Below, piece by piece: positions 1 through 7,578 of a stretch of 12,551 nucleotides of DNA. The stretch spans positions 1 to 12,551 of the forward strand of contig JAJYGO010000418.1 of the NCBI GenBank assembly GCA_021785115.1, in the 5' to 3' direction. Below the pieces are notes generated by a model, which saw only the letters and a program-made list of their open reading frames with translations, was not told where the DNA came from and ran no database searches. Every line of letters begins with the position of its first letter. Within the stretch, counting starts at the first letter, position 1. Position numbers and translations under genes: made by a program. This DNA is from Chloroflexota bacterium. GTDB taxonomy: Bacteria > Chloroflexota > Limnocylindria > Limnocylindrales > CSP1-4.

Positions 1-2634
1 GAGCTCGAGCCGTTCCTGGTCAAGGGCAAGGCCCGGCCGGTCCACGCCTGGGCCGTCGGGCCGCGCATCGGGCGGCCGAGGCGGACGGCGGCCCAGGACC
101 TCCCGCTCACGGGCCGCGACGCGGAGCTGCGGCTGCTGGCGGACGCCCTCGACGCGGCGCGGTCCGGCCGGCGCCAGGCGATCGTGCTGCAGGGCGAGGC
201 TGGGCTCGGCAAGACGCGGCTCCTCGACGAGGTGCTCAAGCGCGCACCGGACTTCAGGGTCCTCGGCGCCACCGGCGAGGCGTTCACCTCGACGACCCCG
301 TACGCGGCGTGGCGGGACGCCTTGCGCGAGGCCGTCGGCGTCGAGCGGGACGCCCCGGCGCCGGCGGTCGCCGAGCGGCTCGCCGAGCTGGTCGAGGCGC
401 TCGACCCCGACCTCCTCCCGTGGGTGCCGCTGCTCGCGGCCGCCGCGGGCGCCGAGGCGGAGGCCACCCCCGAGGTCGCGGCCCTCGCCCCCGAGTACCG
501 CCGCCCGCGGCTGCACCAGGCGGTCGCGGACCTGCTCCGCGCGCTCCTGGACCGCCCGACGCTGTTCGCATTCGACAACGCGCACCTCATGGACGAGGCG
601 TCCGTCGACCTCCTCCGGGCGCTTGCCGCCGACGCCCGGGACGATCGGCCGTGGCTCGTGCTGGCGCTGCGGCGACCCGAGGGCGCGGGCTCGGCGCCGC
701 CCGAGGCGCCCGGGGTGCAGACCCTCGACCTGGCCCCGCTGACCCCGCCGGCCGCTCGGGCCTTGGCCGCCGCCGCCACCGACGAGGCGCCGCTGCCGGA
801 GCGGGTCCTGGTCGAGACGATCGAGCGGTCGGCCGGCAACCCGCAGCTCCTGCTCGACCTGATCCACGCCGCCAGGGTGGGCGACGGCTCGCTCCCCGAC
901 TCGGTCGAGGCGGCGGCGACCGTCCGGATCGACGCCCTGGCCCCGCGCGACCGCCAGCTCGTCCGGCGCGTGTCCGTGTTCGGCCTCGCGTTCCACCCCC
1001 GCCTCCTGCCGGACGTGCTCGACGAGGCGACGCCCCAGCCCACCGAGGGCACCTGGGAGCGCCTGGCCGAGCTCCTCGAGCCCGAGGCGGGCGGCTACCT
1101 CCGCTTCCGGCAGGCGATCGTGCGCGACGCCGCCTACGCCGGCCTGCCGTTCCGCCTGCGCCAGCGGCTCCACGCCGCCGTCGGCTCGCGCCTGGAGCGC
1201 GAGGCGGCCGAGCCGGACGAGCTCGCCGGCCTCCTGAGCCTCCACTTCGCGCTGGGCGGCGACCACGCGCGGGCGTGGCGCTACGCGCGCGCCGCCGGCG
1301 AGCGGGCTGCCCGCGTGTTCGCGAACACCGAGGCGGCGACCCTGTACGGGCGGGCCCTCGCGGCGGCGCGGGCATCCCGGAGCGTGCCGGCCGCCGAGAT
1401 GGCGGCCGTGGCGGCGGCGCGCGCCGACGCCCTCTACTGGGCCGGCGACTTCCGGGACGCGGGCGATGCGCTCGACCTCGTGCGCAGGCTGACGGGCGAC
1501 GACGCGCTGGCCCGGGCCCGGCTGCTGCTGAAGCGGTCCCGGATCGAGGAGAAGCTCGGCAGGTTCTCGGGGGCGCTGCGCTGGGCGACCCGGGCGAGGC
1601 AGGCGCTCGAGGGGGTGGACGGCATCGAGGCGGCCCGGGAGCGCGCCGACCAGGCCGCCTGGACGGCGACGCTCCTGCAGGCCGAGGGCCGGCCGAACGA
1701 GGCGGTCGCGTGGGCCGAGCAGGCGATCGCGGAGGGGGAGAGGGCCGTCGCCCCCGAGGCCGTGGCCCGAGCCTACAACGCCCTCGACTGGGCTCGCCTC
1801 CAGCGGGGCGAGGCGACCGGCGACGCGTGGACCCGCGCCCTCGAGATCTACCGGGACCTCGGTGACCTCGCGGGCCAGGCGCTGGTCCTGAGCAACCTGG
1901 GCATGGGGGCCTTCTACGCGGGCAGCTGGGACGAGGCCCTCGGCTACGCGGACCAGTCCCGGGAGCTGCTGCTCCGGATCGGCAACTACGCGCTTGCTTC
2001 AGTCGCCGCGGCCAACATGGCCGAGCTGCGCAACGAGCAGGGCGCCTACGAGGAGGCGGAGGCGCTGCTCCGCGATGCGCTGCGCGTCGCCCGGTCGGCC
2101 GGGCTCCGCTGGGGCGTCGGGCCGTCGCTGAGCGTGCTCGCCCTCCTCCTGGCCCGGACCGGGCGCTTCGACGAGGCGCTGTTGATGTTCGATGACGCGC
2201 GCACCGAGTGGGTCCACGTCGGCGCCAGCGCGGAGCTCGCGCTCAACGAGGCGCGCCGGGCCGAGTGCCGCGTCCTGATGGGCGACGGGCGGCGGGCGCT
2301 CGGGATCGTGGACGAAGTCCTGGCCCTGGGCCGCGGCACGGACGAGGTCGGGCCGATCCTCCCGCAGCTGGAGCGGGTGCGCGGCTACGCGCTCGCCCAG
2401 ACCGGCGATCCCGTCGGGGCCCGGGCGGCGCTCGAGCGGAGCCTCGCGGCCGCTCGTGAGCGGGACGACCTCCTCCAGCGGGCCCTGACCATGACGGCGA
2501 TCGCCCGCCTCGACCGCAGCGAGGGCCGGACGCCGTCGCCGAAGGACGAGGCCGCCGCCGCGGCGGCGCTGGCCGGGCTCGGGGTGCGGCAGGTCGCCGA
2601 GGTGCCGCTGGCCCCGTCCGCCCCCGGTACGTGA
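1..2634 (+). CDS. Class III cyclase-type AAA/STAND ATPase with TPR repeats (5' partial)
   Basis: The reading frame is open from base 1, so the start lies outside the window; 877 residues are visible. The first ~20 residues (VKGKARPVHAWAV) match the segment that usually closes a class III adenylate/guanylate cyclase domain before a fused ATPase. An AAA_16/STAND ATPase follows: entry motif LTGRDAELRLL at about 40-50, Walker A GEAGLGKT at 65-72 and Walker B-like TLFAFDNAHLMD at 187-198. From about residue 390 on the protein is alanine-rich helical repeat of TPR type, for example EAVAWAEQAI and EEAEALLRDALRVA. Known members of this family couple cyclic-nucleotide synthesis or signalling to nucleotide-dependent oligomerisation; the ligand here is unknown. 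The cyclase catalytic residues are outside the window, so activity cannot be judged. A GTG at 184 falls just before Walker A and would remove the domain entry, so it is not the true start. Confidence 0.85.
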   Translation, partial: ELEPFLVKGKARPVHAWAVGPRIGRPRRTAAQDLPLTGRDAELRLLADALDAARSGRRQAIVLQGEAGLGKTRLLDEVLKRAPDFRVLGATGEAFTSTTPYAAWRDALREAVGVERDAPAPAVAERLAELVEALDPDLLPWVPLLAAAAGAEAEATPEVAALAPEYRRPRLHQAVADLLRALLDRPTLFAFDNAHLMDEASVDLLRALAADARDDRPWLVLALRRPEGAGSAPPEAPGVQTLDLAPLTPPAARALAAAATDEAPLPERVLVETIERSAGNPQLLLDLIHAARVGDGSLPDSVEAAATVRIDALAPRDRQLVRRVSVFGLAFHPRLLPDVLDEATPQPTEGTWERLAELLEPEAGGYLRFRQAIVRDAAYAGLPFRLRQRLHAAVGSRLEREAAEPDELAGLLSLHFALGGDHARAWRYARAAGERAARVFANTEAATLYGRALAAARASRSVPAAEMAAVAAARADALYWAGDFRDAGDALDLVRRLTGDDALARARLLLKRSRIEEKLGRFSGALRWATRARQALEGVDGIEAARERADQAAWTATLLQAEGRPNEAVAWAEQAIAEGERAVAPEAVARAYNALDWARLQRGEATGDAWTRALEIYRDLGDLAGQALVLSNLGMGAFYAGSWDEALGYADQSRELLLRIGNYALASVAAANMAELRNEQGAYEEAEALLRDALRVARSAGLRWGVGPSLSVLALLLARTGRFDEALLMFDDARTEWVHVGASAELALNEARRAECRVLMGDGRRALGIVDEVLALGRGTDEVGPILPQLERVRGYALAQTGDPVGARAALERSLAAARERDDLLQRALTMTAIARLDRSEGRTPSPKDEAAAAAALAGLGVRQVAEVPLAPSAPGT

Positions 2635-2635
2635 A

Positions 2636-2664
2636 ACGAGCGGCCCCCGACGGGGGCCGCTCGT
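2636..2664. terminator. Bidirectional hairpin terminator between convergent genes
   Basis: A perfect 13-bp stem (2636-2648 with 2652-2664) has a 3-base GAC loop. It begins two bases after the stop of the cyclase/ATPase gene and lies 35 bp beyond the end of the convergent 298-residue gene, so it can serve both. There is no clear T-tract on either side, which is common in very GC-rich bacteria. Position and stem perfection make a terminator the best reading. Confidence 0.8.
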
Positions 2665-2698
2665 CGCTCCGGAGGAGTCTGGCTGGCTTGCGCCGGCG

Positions 2699-3595
2699 TC
2701 AGCGCAGGGCGGTCCAGTCGCCGTCCAGGGCGATCACGTCGTGGACCTGGACGGTGTTGGACCCGGCGATCTGCGACGACTCCGAGATCAGGCAGGAGAC
2801 CTCGCCCGTCGGCATGGTGGGCGAGCTCGACGTTCCGCCGCACCACTGGATGTCGTGCGTCGGCGACGGGGTGTCCACCTGGGTTGCCGGCAGCGGGTAC
2901 ACCGCCGGCTCAGCGTTCCAGAGGACGTCGACCGTGACGTTGACGGTCGAGCCGGCCGGCTTGAGGACCGTGACGCTGTTCCCGGACCGGCTGATGCCGA
3001 CCAGCGCGCAGGTGGTCGCGTTGTTGGTCACCGTGACGCCGGTGACGATGTTGGGGTAGCTGGTGCTGCCGGCCAGGGCGGCGCCCACGGTGGTGGTTGC
3101 CGAGGCGGGGGCGAACTGGGCGCCGCTCTGGTTCGAGCCGGTCCAGGCGTTGGAGCTCCAGGTGCCGACGTTGTTGGAGCAGGTGAGGCTGCTGGTGTCC
3201 ACCGTCGCCGTGAACGCGAGCGTGAGGGTCTGGTTGTAGCCCACCGGGTACAGGTTGGTCACGGTGATCGTCGACGGCAGCGTGGAGCTCACCGAGACCG
3301 AGTAGTTGTTGCCCAGGTTCCCGGAGCTCGCGGTGAGCGACGGGGCGGTCGTGACCGTGTACCCCGTCGGGGCGGTCAGGGTCAGCGAGTTGATCGAGGC
3401 GCTCGGTGTCGTGTCCTTGAAGGTCGCCGTGAACTGCGCCGTCTCAGTGGACGGGCTGTAGGGGAGGGTCCCGGGGCTGACCGCGAGGGTGTACGTCTTG
3501 TTGGACGAGGAGGCCGCTGACAGCCCGGCCGTCGCCCCGAGCAGGAGCGCTGCGCCCGCCCCCATGACGGCAAGCTTGCGGAACACCGATGACAT
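2699..3595 (-). CDS. Secreted beta-sandwich (Ig-like) surface protein, 298 aa
   Basis: An Ala-rich signal peptide (MSSVFRKLAV then a hydrophobic core to about residue 24, cleavage probably after LSAA near 26-28) is followed by a Ser/Thr/Val-rich protein with alternating hydrophobic residues and many short beta-strand-like stretches. This resembles bacterial Ig-like or DUF11-like extracellular domains, probably two in tandem. Four cysteines (139, 196, 252, 268) could form two disulfides after export. No LPXTG sorting signal, C-terminal membrane anchor or catalytic motif is seen, so it is either released or held non-covalently. The start at 3595 is preferred over an ATG eight codons upstream because AAGGAG sits five bases before it and the signal peptide then begins normally. 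The gene is monocistronic, with its own upstream region and a shared terminator. The precise family is not recognised; a structural or adhesive role is inference. Confidence 0.8.
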   Translation of the reverse strand: MSSVFRKLAVMGAGAALLLGATAGLSAASSSNKTYTLAVSPGTLPYSPSTETAQFTATFKDTTPSASINSLTLTAPTGYTVTTAPSLTASSGNLGNNYSVSVSSTLPSTITVTNLYPVGYNQTLTLAFTATVDTSSLTCSNNVGTWSSNAWTGSNQSGAQFAPASATTTVGAALAGSTSYPNIVTGVTVTNNATTCALVGISRSGNSVTVLKPAGSTVNVTVDVLWNAEPAVYPLPATQVDTPSPTHDIQWCGGTSSSPTMPTGEVSCLISESSQIAGSNTVQVHDVIALDGDWTALR

Positions 3596-3600
3596 CGCCT

Positions 3601-3606
3601 CTCCTT
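3601..3606 (-). promoter_or_regulatory. Ribosome binding site of the 298-aa secreted protein
   Basis: On the - strand AAGGAG lies five bases before the ATG at 3595. The in-frame ATG at 3619 would place this site inside the coding sequence and has no comparable site. This decides the start and gives a normal signal peptide. Confidence 0.75.
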
Positions 3607-3680
3607 GCTGTGTGCGCACCCCGCCGCGGCCTGCTCGGCTGCCGCGGCCTGATCAACCCCGGTTCGGGCCGGCATTTCGA

Positions 3681-3745
3681 CAGTACATCTGGCCCATTCC
3701 ATACGTTACATCTGTACTGCAATGCGCAGTCTAAACGGACTAGAC
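3681..3745 (-). promoter_or_regulatory. Candidate promoter/operator region of the 298-aa gene
   Basis: This is the only AT-richer patch in the 295-bp gap between the two secreted-protein genes. It carries two direct copies of TACATCTG (3684-3691 and 3707-3714) spaced 23 bp start to start, an inverted CAGTAC/GTACTG pair (3681-3686 and 3714-3719), and a symmetric site GTCTA-7-TAGAC (3729-3745). It lies 86 bp or more upstream of the - strand start at 3595. No convincing -35/-10 pair with standard spacing was found, so the exact promoter is unresolved. The symmetric elements look like protein-binding sites. The rest of the gap holds a short hairpin (3750-3764) and the terminator at 3788-3822. Confidence 0.35.
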
Positions 3746-3749
3746 GGGA

Positions 3750-3764
3750 CCGGCTGTCAGCCGG
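3750..3764 (-). repeat. Short perfect hairpin downstream of the secreted-peptide terminator
   Basis: CCGGCT (3750-3755) pairs with AGCCGG (3759-3764) across a 3-base loop. It follows the larger hairpin at 3788-3822 on the - strand. It could be a second termination hairpin or part of the upstream region of the next gene; in GC-rich DNA a 6-bp stem may also be chance. Confidence 0.3.
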
Positions 3765-3787
3765 CGGTCGCGGCGGGAGTCGCATGC

Positions 3788-3822
3788 GCGACGGGTTGGG
3801 CCGCCTTGGCCCAACCCGTCGC
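3788..3822 (-). terminator. Terminator of the regulator / small-protein unit
   Basis: A perfect 15-bp stem (3788-3802 with 3808-3822) has a 5-base loop. It lies about 70 bp beyond the stop codon of the 86-residue secreted protein on the - strand and upstream of the next - strand gene. No T-tract follows. It most likely ends transcription of the unit that starts with the LuxR-type regulator. Confidence 0.75.
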
Positions 3823-3890
3823 CTCTCCCCGGGTCTACGCGGCTCGACGCCACGCAGCCGAGCGCCCGTCGCGCTCAGCCCGCTCCGGCG

Positions 3891-4151
3891 CTAGTAGCTG
3901 ACGTTGACGGCCGAGCAGCCGGCCGGCGCCTGCAGGCCATTCGTGATGTACACCGCACACCACATGCCGCCGTTGCCGTTGCCGTTCGCGTCCTGGGTCA
4001 TGGCATTCAGCATGCCCGGCAGCGCGTTGGGGTTGACCATGTTCGCCGCCCCCGCGTAGCCCGTGGGCGTCGCCGGCGGGTCTGCGGCTGCCGCCGTGCC
4101 GGCGAACGCCAGCGTGGCGACGAGCGCGAGTGCCAGTGCGAGGCGCTTCAT
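3891..4151 (-). CDS. Small secreted protein, 86 aa, unknown function
   Basis: A textbook signal peptide occupies the N-terminus: MKRLALALAL, a hydrophobic Ala/Leu core, then GTAAAA with likely cleavage after Ala23. The mature part is about 63 residues: a Pro/Thr-rich start, an Asn/Met/Gly-rich middle (NPNALPGMLNAM, then DANGNGNGGM) and a C-terminal part with two cysteines (65 and 79) that could form a disulfide. AAGGAGGA is centred about 12 bases before the ATG, so translation is well supported. The start codon overlaps the stop of the upstream 92-residue gene as ATGA, which indicates translational coupling. I do not recognise the family. The size, export and possible disulfide fit a secreted structural peptide, a signal or an inhibitor, but nothing in the sequence chooses between these. 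Confidence 0.8.
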   Translation of the reverse strand: MKRLALALALVATLAFAGTAAAADPPATPTGYAGAANMVNPNALPGMLNAMTQDANGNGNGGMWCAVYITNGLQAPAGCSAVNVSY

Positions 4152-4426
4152 TCGAGGACTCCTCCTTCGATCGCGGCGGACGTGACCGCCATCTGCACCA
4201 CCGGCTGCAACGTCCGCGCCTCGCCCGGCGTCACTCCGAGCGCGGCCAGTGCCGCGTCCGCACGCCTGCCATCGAACGCCCAGCCCTCCAGGATGACGCC
4301 CGCGATCTGCTCGTCCCGCACAAGGGAGACGCTGGTCACCCCGAGGCGGGCGAACGCCTCGACGGCGGCTTGGCCGAGCGTCAAGCCGCGGTGATCAGCA
4401 GGTACGAGCACGACCAGCAGCCCCAT
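4148..4426 (-). CDS. Unrecognised 92-aa protein between the LuxR regulator and the secreted peptide
   Basis: The ORF encodes a small alpha/beta-looking soluble protein with no signal peptide. Strand-like VVLVPAD and VTSVSLVRDE alternate with helices (LGQAAVEAFARLG, RRADAALAALG), followed by a mainly helical or loose tail (VVQMAVTSAAIEGG). No catalytic, metal-binding or DNA-binding motif was seen and no family is recognised. It starts 71 bp after the LuxR regulator stop on the same strand and ends overlapping the ATG of the secreted 86-residue protein (ATGA). Operon membership and coupling to that gene are the main support for it being real. No Shine-Dalgarno sequence is visible before the ATG at 4426, and the frame has no other start before a stop about 35 bp upstream, so initiation may be weak. 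A cytoplasmic partner of the regulator or of the secreted protein is inference only. Confidence 0.7.
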   Translation of the reverse strand: MGLLVVLVPADHRGLTLGQAAVEAFARLGVTSVSLVRDEQIAGVILEGWAFDGRRADAALAALGVTPGEARTLQPVVQMAVTSAAIEGGVLE

Positions 4427-4497
4427 CGGAGGGCACCATGGCGCGCTCGTGGCCGGCGATCATCGGGCAACTCCCCCACATCTTCGCTGGGGATCGA

Positions 4498-7296
4498 TCA
4501 CGGGCCCCGTCGGATGGGGCTCTCGCTCCCGACAAGTCGCGCCGCGAGCTCGGCACGGTTACGCGCCCCGAGCGTGACCAGGATGTTCGAGACGTGCCGC
4601 TCCACGGTCTTCCGCGACAGGAAGAGCGCCTGCGCGATCTCCGGGTTGCTGGCTCCCGCGGCGACCAGCGCGGCAATCTCGCGCTCCCGGGTGGTGAGCT
4701 CGCCGGCGTTCGCCGTTCGCCCGCGCCGCCACGTGCGGACGCCCAGCGCCCGGAGCTTCCGGGTTGCGAGTTGCTGCTCGCTCACCGCCCCCATCGCATC
4801 GGCCTCGCTGGCAAGGACCTGGAGTGCGCTCACCGCGCGGGCCCGGTCGACATCGGCGAGTGCAATCGCCCGGTCGAGTTCGATCCAGAGCCGCATCAGG
4901 TCATGCCCCGCCGCCTTCGCCTGCTCAGCGGCGCGATCGAACCAAGGCAGGCTGTCGCCAGGGTCTCGTCCCGCCGCCACCAGTGCCGCCGCGTACGCGC
5001 GCCGGGCAGTCGGCCCGGGATGCGGCGTCGGCTGCCCGACGTCCCACTCGCGGAGCAGTGCCTCGGCCAGCTCGAGTTCGCCCAGCCGGGCCGCCGCCTC
5101 GGCGCCGTGGAGCAGGACCTCTCCATGGCAGCGGCCGCAGCCCGCCGCGTCGATCGCCGGCGCGATCGCCGCCATGAGCGCGTCGAGGCGAACCGATCCC
5201 GGGGCTGCGAAGCGGCCGAGGACCCAGAGGTGCAGCGTGTGGATCACAAGCCTGAAGTGGGGGTTCGGCTCGTCCGCGATCGCCTGCTCGATGACGGCGA
5301 TCGCGCTGCGCCAATCGCCGCGGCTCGCCTCGACGCTGGCCAGGATGGCGTTCAACTGCGCGAGGGTGAAGCGGCGCGGCGATCCGACGCGCTGTGCGAG
5401 GGCGATCGCCTCCCGCAGCAGGTCGCTCGCTTCGTCGAGGCGCCCCCGATGCTGGGCGCACCAGCCTGCCCAGTGCGTCGCCTCGACCTCGAGGTTTGGC
5501 AGGGCGAGCCGCCGCGCCTCCTCGAGCGCCCGGTTCGCGCGCGGCTCGGCAGATCCGGGCAGGCCCTCGAACTGGAGCGTCGAGAAGATCGCGTCCGACG
5601 CCGCTGCGAGCGCCTCGGCGGGATCGCGCGCGACACGCTGGATCAGGCCGGCGCAGTCCGCGACCGTCTCGGCGTCAGCTCGCCGGATGGCTGCATCGAG
5701 CTTCGCCCGGACAGCCCTGACGTAGGCGTCGCAGGACGCATCGTCGAGGGCATCGACGCCGCCCGCCCCCTCGGCGAGCGCCTCGGCGGATTCGACCGCT
5801 CGATCGACGAGCGGCTGTGCGTCGGCCGGCCGGCCTTCCAGCCAGTTGAATGCCTGGACGTCGCGGCAGTCAGCCTCGATCGCGATGCGAGGGTCTGACT
5901 GGCCAGCCGCTCGGGCACGACGCGCAAACGCGTGGACCTCGCCGGGCCGTTCGAGGCGGAACGCCGCCGCAGCGGCCGCGAGCGCTGCCTCGGCGCGATC
6001 AGCGTCTGCGGGGAGGCGGTCGGCGAGCTCGGCCCAGCGCTCGAGCGCGACATCCCATTGGCCCAGCTCGCTCGCTAGCCGCGCGACCGAGCGCCGCAGG
6101 GCGACCCCAGTCTCGCCGGTGGCCGTGTCTGCGATCGACGCCAGGGTCGAGAGGCCCTCGCCCCCGAGCAGTCGCCGCTGCGACGAGCTGGCGATGCGGA
6201 GCGCCAGCTCGCCGGCCGGCAGCCCGGCAGCGAGACGGTGCTCGAGCGCGTGCGAGAGCGCTCGGATGTCCTCGCCGGCCGACCTCTCGAGCCACTCGGC
6301 GAGCCGCCGCGCCAGGCCCCGCCGCTCGTCGTCTGGGATCGTCACCACGGCGGACTCCCGGATGAGGTCATGGGCGACCCGCAAGTTGCCGTTCATCAGA
6401 CCGAGCCCGCGATTGACGAGGCTGCGGCCGGCCCGGCTGGCGCGTTCGTCCGGCCAGCCGAGAATCTCTGCGAGGTCCTGGACCGCCATCGGCTGGCCGG
6501 CCACGAGCAGCAGGGCGAACAGGTGACGGGAATCCGCGTCAAGACCGGCGCACCGACCGCGGATCAGCTCCGTCGGGTCGGCCCCCCCGCCGCTCTCGGC
6601 GGCCAGCGCGGCCAGCCAGAACGGCGACCCCTTGGCCCGACGCCACAGCCGCTCCGCCGCCTCCTCGCCGAGACCCGGCGTGACCGCCGAGACGAGCTCA
6701 ATGCCCTCCTCCCGCCCCAGCGGCCCGAGCTCGATGCGCCGGAAGTACGGGTGCGTGAGGAGCTCGGCCAGACCGCGGGCGAACGGCTCGACCGCCTCCG
6801 AGGGGCGACTGGCGCACAGGAGGAGCAGGGCGACCCGGTCGGCCTGTGCCGCCGCGACGAGGTAGTGGAGGAATGCGAGCGTCTCCGTGTCCGCCCACTG
6901 CAGGTCGTCCGCGAGAATGGCGACCGGAGCCAGCTCGACGAGGCATCGGAATCCGACCTCGAACAGCCGGACCGTTTCGAGCGTGCCGGCGGTTCCGGCC
7001 TCGCCGAGGAGCATCGCCTCGAGCCGGCTGCCATCGGCCGGGGCGCGCGACAGCGCACGCAGGAGCCCGCCGGCCGCGGCGAATGCGATCTCGCGCCCCG
7101 GCTCGTATCCCTGGACATGCACGGACGGAAGGCGGATCGTCGACGCCGCTTCCGCAAGGAGCCACGACTTGCCGATGCCCGGCTCGGCGACGACCGCCGC
7201 CGCCGCGGTTCGTCCGCCCGCGGCGAGCGATCCCAGGGCGCGCAGCGCCCCGAGTTCCCCGGAGCGCCCAACGAACTTGGCGCCGCTCCCGCTCAC
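4498..7296 (-). CDS. LuxR-family STAND (MalT-like) transcriptional regulator, 932 aa
   Basis: This is a large ATP-binding LuxR regulator. The N-terminus has the AAA_16 entry FVGRSGELGALRAL (8-21), Walker A AEPGIGKS (37-44) and Walker B-like VAILADDLQWAD (125-136). The central ~500 residues are Ala/Leu/Arg-rich helical repeats, likely TPR-like and a ligand or partner sensor. The C-terminus is a complete GerE/LuxR helix-turn-helix at about 866-922, with LTTREREIAALVAAG, a recognition region SRKTVERHVSNI, and LGARNRAELAARL. The length is typical of MalT/STAND LuxR proteins, which oligomerise when ATP and an inducer bind and then activate nearby promoters. The start is GTG at 7296, the only in-frame start before the entry motif. 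GGAGGT lies 15 bases upstream, which is longer than usual. The protein is probably cytoplasmic and the first gene of a unit with the two small genes that follow. Confidence 0.92.
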   Translation of the reverse strand: MSGSGAKFVGRSGELGALRALGSLAAGGRTAAAAVVAEPGIGKSWLLAEAASTIRLPSVHVQGYEPGREIAFAAAGGLLRALSRAPADGSRLEAMLLGEAGTAGTLETVRLFEVGFRCLVELAPVAILADDLQWADTETLAFLHYLVAAAQADRVALLLLCASRPSEAVEPFARGLAELLTHPYFRRIELGPLGREEGIELVSAVTPGLGEEAAERLWRRAKGSPFWLAALAAESGGGADPTELIRGRCAGLDADSRHLFALLLVAGQPMAVQDLAEILGWPDERASRAGRSLVNRGLGLMNGNLRVAHDLIRESAVVTIPDDERRGLARRLAEWLERSAGEDIRALSHALEHRLAAGLPAGELALRIASSSQRRLLGGEGLSTLASIADTATGETGVALRRSVARLASELGQWDVALERWAELADRLPADADRAEAALAAAAAAFRLERPGEVHAFARRARAAGQSDPRIAIEADCRDVQAFNWLEGRPADAQPLVDRAVESAEALAEGAGGVDALDDASCDAYVRAVRAKLDAAIRRADAETVADCAGLIQRVARDPAEALAAASDAIFSTLQFEGLPGSAEPRANRALEEARRLALPNLEVEATHWAGWCAQHRGRLDEASDLLREAIALAQRVGSPRRFTLAQLNAILASVEASRGDWRSAIAVIEQAIADEPNPHFRLVIHTLHLWVLGRFAAPGSVRLDALMAAIAPAIDAAGCGRCHGEVLLHGAEAAARLGELELAEALLREWDVGQPTPHPGPTARRAYAAALVAAGRDPGDSLPWFDRAAEQAKAAGHDLMRLWIELDRAIALADVDRARAVSALQVLASEADAMGAVSEQQLATRKLRALGVRTWRRGRTANAGELTTREREIAALVAAGASNPEIAQALFLSRKTVERHVSNILVTLGARNRAELAARLVGSESPIRRGP

Positions 7297-7458
7297 GATT
7301 GCCGAGCCGCCACCTCCAGAGCGCCAGCATAGCCGCCTACGGCAAGGCCCTGGCCCGGGTCGAGCGGGGACGAAGGCCGGAGCACGGAGGGCAGCGTGAT
7401 CGACGTGCTCGCCTGCCGCGCGGTCCTAACTCCGCCGGTGGTCATGGAGGACGCCGCG

Positions 7459-7486
7459 TTCCGGGTCGGCGGATCGGGCATATGCT
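7459..7486 (+). promoter_or_regulatory. Tentative promoter of the alpha/beta hydrolase
   Basis: TATGCT (7481-7486) resembles a -10 box, with a weak TTCCGG (7459-7464) 16 bp upstream. It would give a 5' leader of roughly 85 bases. The divergent gap 7297-7578 must hold promoters for both the LuxR regulator and the hydrolase, but no strong consensus or operator was found elsewhere in it. Confidence 0.25.
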
Positions 7487-7578
7487 CGGGCTCTGGCGTC
7501 GTCTGCCGCTCGGGTCGCGCCGCCACGCCGGTGTGAGCACCGACCCAGACGCAGCGAAGCGCGGAGGGACCCACCGCC

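Noticed and set aside
309..1865. 518-residue + strand frame overlapping the cyclase/ATPase gene
   Set aside because: Arg/Gly/Pro/Ala-only composition typical of a shifted frame; the overlapping frame has Walker motifs and TPR repeats.
3721..3890. Possible extra small gene between the two secreted-protein genes
   Set aside because: Short frames here lack ribosome binding sites and cross the strong hairpin at 3788-3822; regulatory DNA is the better reading.
4130..5898. Long + strand frames (531 and 486 residues) opposite the LuxR regulator
   Set aside because: Ser/Arg/Ala-rich shadows without motifs; the - strand frame carries a complete LuxR helix-turn-helix and ATPase.
6238..7332. 364-residue + strand frame opposite the regulator ATPase domain
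   Set aside because: Antisense shadow of the Walker A/B region, with no recognisable fold.
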